9,520 bases of DNA. It comes from Clostridia bacterium (GTDB lineage: Bacteria; Bacillota; Clostridia; Oscillospirales; CAG-272). The notes below the pieces were generated by a model, which was not told where the DNA came from, did no database searches, and saw nothing but the letters and a program-made list of their open reading frames with translations. Both the position numbers and the translations under genes were made by a program. The stretch is from contig JAFYMA010000081.1 of NCBI GenBank assembly GCA_017556845.1, positions 1-9,520 on the forward strand, written 5' to 3'. Positions 5,649 to 9,520 of the stretch are shown in pieces (within the stretch, counting starts at the first letter, position 1; the number at the start of each line of letters is the position of its first letter).

Positions 5649-8138
5649 TTACCCGATCGACGTAGGATTTATGCTTACGCTGATGCTTACGCTTTTCGGA
5701 GCGTTTTTCGCAAAATCCCTGAGCAGCCCGGTAAACAGCTGCCGAGTCCGCTTATTCAAGCGGCATTTGACTATCAACTGCATTCTGCAGTTTCCCTTTA
5801 ATCTATATACGGGAGCTTCAACCGGGCCGAATATCTGTATTCCGACGTCGCTGAACTGCCCGTTTATCTCTTCCTTAAGTCTTTCATTGAATTCAACTGC
5901 CGTTTTAACCGCCGCCACCTCTGTGCCTGAGGTAAAAACGAATACAGCCATATCGCAGAACGGCGGAAACTTCAGCGCGCGCCGCAATGCGATCTCACTT
6001 TTATAAAAACTTTCGTAATCCTGCTTTGATGCAAGCTTTATTATTTCATTTTCGGGATTGAACGTCTGTATGACGGCGATCCCCTTTTTTTCAGCGCGTC
6101 CCGCTCTTCCTATAACCTGCGTGAGCAGAGAAAACGACTGCTCGGAGGCGTGGTAATCCGACACGTAAAGCGAGCTGTCAGCCAAAATGACACCGACGAG
6201 CGTTACGTTCGGGAAATCGTGCCCCTTCGTTACCATCTGCGTGCCTAAAAGCACGTCTGATCTTTGTGCTCTGAAATCGCCGAGTATCTTTTCGTATGAA
6301 AACTTTGACGATGTTGTATCTGCGTCCATACGCTGAACGGTTATTCCGTAGCCGTATTCCTCAATATCCTGTGCTATCTTCTGTGTGCCGTGCCCCATAT
6401 ACGCTATGTGAGGCGAAGCGCATTCGGGACATTTTTCGGGTACTGACGTGCGGTATCCGCAGTAGTGGCACAGAAGATAACCGTTTTTCTTTCGCTCCGT
6501 ATGCTCTTCCTGTGCTTGATCCGCTGTATGCTTATGAAGCCTTTTCGTCGTGTGATACGTAAGGGAAACGTCGCAATTCGGACACATGACCACGTGACCG
6601 CACATACGGCACGACAGAAAATTACTGTATCCGCGTCTGTTCAAAAAAAGCACCGACTGATTGCCGTTATTTTTGTTCTCTATCAATTCGCCTTTAAGGA
6701 CAGTACCTATGGCATCGGTGGCACCCGATGCGTAATCCTCTCTCAGATCGGCGATGACCACCTTCGGAAGCTGAGCCTTGCCGTACCGCTGCGTAAGCTT
6801 TACAAGACGGTATTTTCCCGTCTGTGCCTTGTAGTAGCTTTCTATGCTCGGCGTTGCAGACGACAAAAGCATCACAGCGTTATGTGCATTACATCTGAAT
6901 CTTGCTATATCTCTTGCGTGATATTTCGGAGTCATTTCGGATTTATACGTATGCTCCTGCTCCTCGTCTATGACTATAAGACCGATGTTTTTCAGCGGTG
7001 CAAAGACCGCACTTCTCGTTCCGATGACCATATCTATACTGCCGTCGGCTATACGGCGGTAAACGTCTGCCCTTTCGCCTGCGGATAAAGCAGAATGAAC
7101 GACGGCAACTCTTGTGCCGTAGGCTGAACAGAATATGCTGACTGACTGAGGCGTGAGGGATATTTCCGGCACGAGCATTATCACGGTCTTTCCCCTTGAT
7201 ATAACGCTGTCGCACAGTGCTTTTATAACACGCGTTTTTCCGCTTCCCGTAACACCGTGCAAAAGAACGCCCGACGGCTTTTCCGTCTTACAAAGTGCAT
7301 CTATTTCTTCAAAAGCAGCCCTCTGTTCCTCGGATAACGGACTTTCCGCCACATCGCTTTTGCCATTTTCTTTATATGGATTGCGGAGCCTTTCCTCAAT
7401 TCTTACGGCGATCACGTCTTCAGCGCAGAGCTTTTTGAGCATTTCGCCGCTGATCTTCGTTTTCTGCTTTAAGTCGTTTTTTTCACATTCGCCGCACTCG
7501 TTAAGCATATCAATGGCAAGACGTGCCCTTGCACTGCGTGTCATTTGCTTTGCGTATTCGGGCTCTGCGGTCAATCGGTAAAATTCGGCCTTTTCCGTTT
7601 TCGGCATTCCATGCGTACGCACCTGCCTTATAACTGACTGCGTATCGCACAGACCTTGAAGCATTTCAAATACGTCCTTGCCGTAACGCGATCTGAGCTC
7701 GGTCAGAGAAATTCCCTTTGGGCTTTCATCTATCGTTTCATAAAGGGCAAGCAGCTCTCCGTCAACGCTCGGAGCGGTATGAGTTGAGATATAATACTCC
7801 TCGGGCGAGCCGAGAACGGACGGCGGAATTATCGCCCTTGATGCCTCGTTGAAGGAGCAAAGGCAAGTGTCCGAAACGTATTTGCACAAGTCCAAAAGGT
7901 CTCCCGAAAGGGAAAACGCATCCTCGTACACTCCGATAATGCTCTTCATTTTTTCATCCGACTCGATAGCGCCAATGCCGGTAACAAGACCGATTTGCGT
8001 CTTGTTTCCGTTTCCGAACGGCACTGTGACAAACGAGCCCTCGCGAACCTCGGACTCAAATGCGTCGCCCACAAGATAGGTATACTCGCCCTTAACGTAA
8101 TTCGGCAGTGAAAGTATACTTACAAGTGCGCTTTTCAC
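5649..8138 (-). CDS. priA: Primosomal protein N' (replication restart helicase PriA)
   Basis: PriA is an ATP-dependent 3'-5' DNA helicase that recognises stalled or collapsed replication forks and reloads the replisome. At 829 residues it is slightly longer than the Bacillus protein. An N-terminal 3'-DNA-binding domain (about 1-110, with REGSFVTVPFG at 32-42) and a winged-helix-like region precede the helicase core. The core shows Walker A GVTGSGKT (295-302), DEEQEH (391-396), SSATP (426-430), LGTQMVTKGHDFPNVTLV (631-648) and QVIGRAGR (674-681). The zinc region has all eight cysteines (C510, C513, C519, C522, C557, C560, C570, C573). Between the fourth and fifth of these it carries about 20 residues more than usual. 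The start is a GTG at 8136-8138, two bases after the rpoZ stop; the first strand of the N-domain begins directly after it, so a later start is unlikely. Confidence 0.97.
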   Translation of the reverse strand: MKSALVSILSLPNYVKGEYTYLVGDAFESEVREGSFVTVPFGNGNKTQIGLVTGIGAIESDEKMKSIIGVYEDAFSLSGDLLDLCKYVSDTCLCSFNEASRAIIPPSVLGSPEEYYISTHTAPSVDGELLALYETIDESPKGISLTELRSRYGKDVFEMLQGLCDTQSVIRQVRTHGMPKTEKAEFYRLTAEPEYAKQMTRSARARLAIDMLNECGECEKNDLKQKTKISGEMLKKLCAEDVIAVRIEERLRNPYKENGKSDVAESPLSEEQRAAFEEIDALCKTEKPSGVLLHGVTGSGKTRVIKALCDSVISRGKTVIMLVPEISLTPQSVSIFCSAYGTRVAVVHSALSAGERADVYRRIADGSIDMVIGTRSAVFAPLKNIGLIVIDEEQEHTYKSEMTPKYHARDIARFRCNAHNAVMLLSSATPSIESYYKAQTGKYRLVKLTQRYGKAQLPKVVIADLREDYASGATDAIGTVLKGELIENKNNGNQSVLFLNRRGYSNFLSCRMCGHVVMCPNCDVSLTYHTTKRLHKHTADQAQEEHTERKKNGYLLCHYCGYRTSVPEKCPECASPHIAYMGHGTQKIAQDIEEYGYGITVQRMDADTTSSKFSYEKILGDFRAQRSDVLLGTQMVTKGHDFPNVTLVGVILADSSLYVSDYHASEQSFSLLTQVIGRAGRAEKKGIAVIQTFNPENEIIKLASKQDYESFYKSEIALRRALKFPPFCDMAVFVFTSGTEVAAVKTAVEFNERLKEEINGQFSDVGIQIFGPVEAPVYRLKGNCRMQLIVKCRLNKRTRQLFTGLLRDFAKNAPKSVSISVSINPTSIG

Positions 8139-8140
8139 TT

Positions 8141-8440
8141 TTATTCTTCCGTAACTTCTTCAACTACGGGCTTTTCACCCTGACGGTATATGTCTACGCC
8201 GTCGCAGTCGATAGCGGATATAGCGTTTCTTACAGCTCTTTCATCGCAAAGATCCTTGTTTATCATAGAAACGAGAGGTCTGTCAGTTCTTTTCTCGTTT
8301 ATCTTCTTTTCTGCATCCGTTCTCTGCTTTACGTATTCGTCTACGACCAGATGTGCCGTTTTTGCCGTTGCTATTACAAGCTCGTATCTGTTGTACTTTC
8401 CTTTTGTAAGCTGATCGATCGAAGGTTTGATGATTTCCAT
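8141..8440 (-). CDS. rpoZ: DNA-directed RNA polymerase omega subunit
   Basis: Omega is the small RNA polymerase subunit that helps the beta' subunit fold and assemble. This 99-residue protein starts with the recognisable KPSIDQL (5-11) and continues with RYELVIATAKTAH (18-30), which aligns with the family's core helix. That core usually reads closer to AAKRARQ, so KTAH (27-30) is unusual. RPLVSMINKDL (54-64) corresponds to the family's KPV-x-A-x-EEI strand-helix region but is weakly conserved, and the tail is acidic (PVVEEVTEE). The ATG at 8438-8440 has a strong AAGGAG 8 bases upstream. The position between gmk and priA supports the call as much as the sequence does. In Bacillus a coaBC gene separates rpoZ from priA; here they are only 2 bases apart. 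Confidence 0.87.
   Translation of the reverse strand: MEIIKPSIDQLTKGKYNRYELVIATAKTAHLVVDEYVKQRTDAEKKINEKRTDRPLVSMINKDLCDERAVRNAISAIDCDGVDIYRQGEKPVVEEVTEE
8146..8150 (-). promoter_or_regulatory. Weak ribosome binding site for the GTG start of priA, inside rpoZ
   Basis: GGAAG on the minus strand lies 7 bases before the GTG at 8136-8138, within the last codons of rpoZ. It is a poorer match than the sites of neighbouring genes. Together with the GTG start this fits low PriA output that depends partly on coupling to rpoZ translation, which is an inference. Confidence 0.5.
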
Positions 8441-8459
8441 TTTCTATACTCCTTAAAAA

Positions 8460-9086
8460 TTAATCAATTTTTGTACTCATAAATTTTTTCACAAAGCTGT
8501 CCGTTCTGGAGACCTTGTGCTGCTCTGCGGTTATTATTGCCCGCAAAGCTCTCGATGCTTCATACGATTTTCCGTCCTCGTTGAGCACTATGTAATCGAA
8601 CATATCAAAGCTTCCAAGCTCCTTGATAGCCGTTTGCATACGTTTTTGTATAACCTCTTCAGTCTCAGTCGCCCTGCCTCTGAGTCTGCCCTCAAGCGTT
8701 GCGTAATCGGGCGGAAGTATCCATATAAGAACAGCGTCGGGATAAAGACGCTTTACGTTTGCCGCACCCTGCACCTCAAGCTCGAGAATAACGTGTATTC
8801 CCTTTTCACGCTTGCCGTTTATTTCGGATAAAAGCGTACCGTAGTGATTTCCCACGTATTCCGCATGCTCAAGAAAATCGTTATTTGCAATATGCTCCTT
8901 GAATTCCTCGACAGACATAAAATGATAATTCACTCCGTCTATCTCGCCGGGTCTCGGCTTTCGGGTCGTTGCAGAAACACTGTAAGCACAGTCGCCCTCG
9001 TTTACAATGTTTGCAAGAACAGTTCCCTTGCCGCTTCCGGCGGGGCCCGTAACAACGATCAGAAGACCTTTTTTCGTTTCTTCCAT
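8460..9086 (-). CDS. gmk: Guanylate kinase
   Basis: Gmk phosphorylates GMP to GDP with ATP in the cytoplasm. It is essential for GTP and (p)ppGpp precursor supply. The 208-residue protein has the usual length. The P-loop is GPAGSGKGT (14-22). The GMP-binding segment is SATTRKPRPGEIDGVNYHF (38-56), followed by EYVGNHYGT (76-84). The LELEVQGAANVK stretch (101-112) matches the family's LDIDVQGA strand with conservative acidic changes. The lid carries the catalytic arginines in RLRGRATETEE (134-144). The ATG at 9084-9086 is preceded by GAAAGGA about 11 bases upstream. It lies 36 bases after remA and 19 bases before rpoZ, the standard Bacillota arrangement. No residues expected for catalysis are missing. 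Confidence 0.97.
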   Translation of the reverse strand: MEETKKGLLIVVTGPAGSGKGTVLANIVNEGDCAYSVSATTRKPRPGEIDGVNYHFMSVEEFKEHIANNDFLEHAEYVGNHYGTLLSEINGKREKGIHVILELEVQGAANVKRLYPDAVLIWILPPDYATLEGRLRGRATETEEVIQKRMQTAIKELGSFDMFDYIVLNEDGKSYEASRALRAIITAEQHKVSRTDSFVKKFMSTKID

Positions 9087-9122
9087 TTGTTATACCGTCC
9101 TTTCGTAAGTCTGTAAAGCGAT

Positions 9123-9371
9123 CTATACATCGCTATCGTCATTTTCCAATCTTTCGGCGGTCTTATCGGTAGTAAGCGCACATAAAAGCACCGTACCGTT
9201 GTCGATCAGTAGGACGCTTTTCGTTTTTTTGCCGCAGGTGACGTCCACCACCCTGCCCTTTTCCTTTGCCTCGGCAACAAGCCGCTTTATCGGTGCGGCA
9301 TCGGGCGAGCATACTGCAAGTACCCTTTCCGACGCCACGTAGTTACCGTAGCCGATATCAGTAAGCTTCAT
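9123..9371 (-). CDS. remA: RemA family DNA-binding protein (formerly DUF370)
   Basis: RemA proteins are small DNA-binding regulators. In Bacillus RemA activates biofilm matrix and osmoprotection genes and assembles as ring-like oligomers that wrap DNA. This 82-residue protein is full length: IGYGNYVASERVLAV (6-20) and SPDAAPIKRLV (22-32) are near-diagnostic for the family. The conserved arginine equivalent to Bacillus R18 is present as R16. The basic motif that reads GRRTRA in the Bacillus protein, as I recall it, is GKKTKS here (47-52), so K48 and K49 stand at the DNA-contacting arginines. The ATG overlaps the yicC stop in an ATGA tetranucleotide, so it is probably translationally coupled to yicC. 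The targets in this organism are unknown, and a role in biofilm cannot be assumed outside Bacillus. Confidence 0.94.
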   Translation of the reverse strand: MKLTDIGYGNYVASERVLAVCSPDAAPIKRLVAEAKEKGRVVDVTCGKKTKSVLLIDNGTVLLCALTTDKTAERLENDDSDV

Positions 9372-9520
9372 TCTATGTTCTGTATCTGCTCTCTGATCTT
9401 TTCAAGCTCACCCTTGATGGCTACCACCGTATGAGCCACCTCGGTATTCTGCGCCTTGCTTCCGATCGTATTCGTTTCTCTGTTGATCTCCTGAAGTCTG
9501 AAATCGAGATCTCTGCCGAC
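9368..9520 (-). CDS. yicC: YicC/YloC family endoribonuclease, C-terminal fragment (cut by window edge)
   Basis: The last 50 residues of a YicC/YloC protein are readable before its TGA stop at 9368-9370; the rest lies beyond the right edge. The fragment matches the conserved C-terminal domain (formerly DUF1732): VGRDLDFRLQEINRETNTIG at the start, then SKAQNTEVAHTVVAIKGELE and a KIREQIQNIE end. YicC of E. coli and YloC of Bacillus have been described as endoribonucleases involved in RNA turnover; the catalytic region cannot be judged from this fragment. The stop overlaps the remA start (ATGA). The yicC-remA-gmk order is standard in Bacillota. The Bacillus symbol yloC is an equal choice. Confidence 0.95.
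   Translation of the reverse strand, partial: VGRDLDFRLQEINRETNTIGSKAQNTEVAHTVVAIKGELEKIREQIQNIE

Noticed and set aside
5602..6006. Plus-strand open frame of 134 codons opposite the end of priA
   Set aside because: The Ser/Thr/Leu-rich composition is what the antisense of priA would give, and the opposite strand encodes the conserved PriA C-terminus.
6465..7088. Plus-strand open frame of 207 codons opposite priA
   Set aside because: It lies entirely antisense to a well-conserved helicase core, shows no recognisable motif and is rich in residues typical of shadow frames (Cys, Arg, His).
6943..7215. Minus-strand open frame of 90 codons inside priA in another frame
   Set aside because: It overlaps the helicase core in a different frame, is Arg-rich and has no family resemblance.
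1..9520. Search for CRISPR arrays, tRNA/rRNA genes, insertion sequences or attachment sites
   Set aside because: Conserved coding sequence with gaps of 40 bases or less fills the window; I saw no direct-repeat array, inverted terminal repeats or transposase motifs.

Overview
The window is a stretch of a bacterial housekeeping operon, and every gene in it lies on the minus strand. Read in the direction of transcription (high to low coordinates), the order is: yicC (3' end only), remA, gmk, rpoZ, priA, def, fmt, a yugP-type membrane zinc metallopeptidase, rsmB, rlmN, a PP2C phosphatase (stp/prpC), and prkC (5' end only). This closely follows the well-known Bacillota (Firmicutes) order yloC-remA-gmk-rpoZ-coaBC-priA-def-fmt-rsmB-rlmN-prpC-prkC. 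The moderate base composition, AGGAGG-like ribosome binding sites, RemA and the metallopeptidase inserted after fmt point to a member of class Clostridia, possibly a gut Oscillospiraceae/Ruminococcus-like lineage. The genus cannot be fixed from this sequence alone.

Layout: 9368-9520 holds the C-terminus of YicC, joined to remA (9123-9371) by an ATGA overlap. gmk (8460-9086), rpoZ (8141-8440) and priA (5649-8138) follow with gaps of 36, 19 and 2 bases. def (5123-5608) and fmt (4179-5123) share one base. The yugP-like gene (3479-4162), rsmB (2187-3482) and rlmN (1138-2190) are chained by 4-base overlaps. stp (355-1116) and prkC (1-319) end the window. The longest gap is 40 bases, so no stretch over 300 bases lacks a gene. 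I see no terminator, convincing internal promoter, tRNA/rRNA, mobile element or CRISPR array. The whole window can be read as one polycistron.

The genes serve nucleotide supply (GMP kinase), transcription (omega, RemA), RNA turnover (YicC), replication restart (PriA), initiator-tRNA formylation and removal of the formyl group (Fmt, Def), rRNA and tRNA modification (RsmB, RlmN), and reversible Ser/Thr phosphorylation (Stp, PrkC). All proteins keep their catalytic residues and none is broken.

I did not find a novel system. The points worth a second look are modest. They are a roughly 20-residue His-containing insertion in the PriA zinc region, Arg-to-Lys changes at the expected RemA DNA-binding positions, a divergent omega subunit, the missing coaBC, the yugP insertion with its TTG start, and a small GNRA-type hairpin just before the def ribosome binding site.
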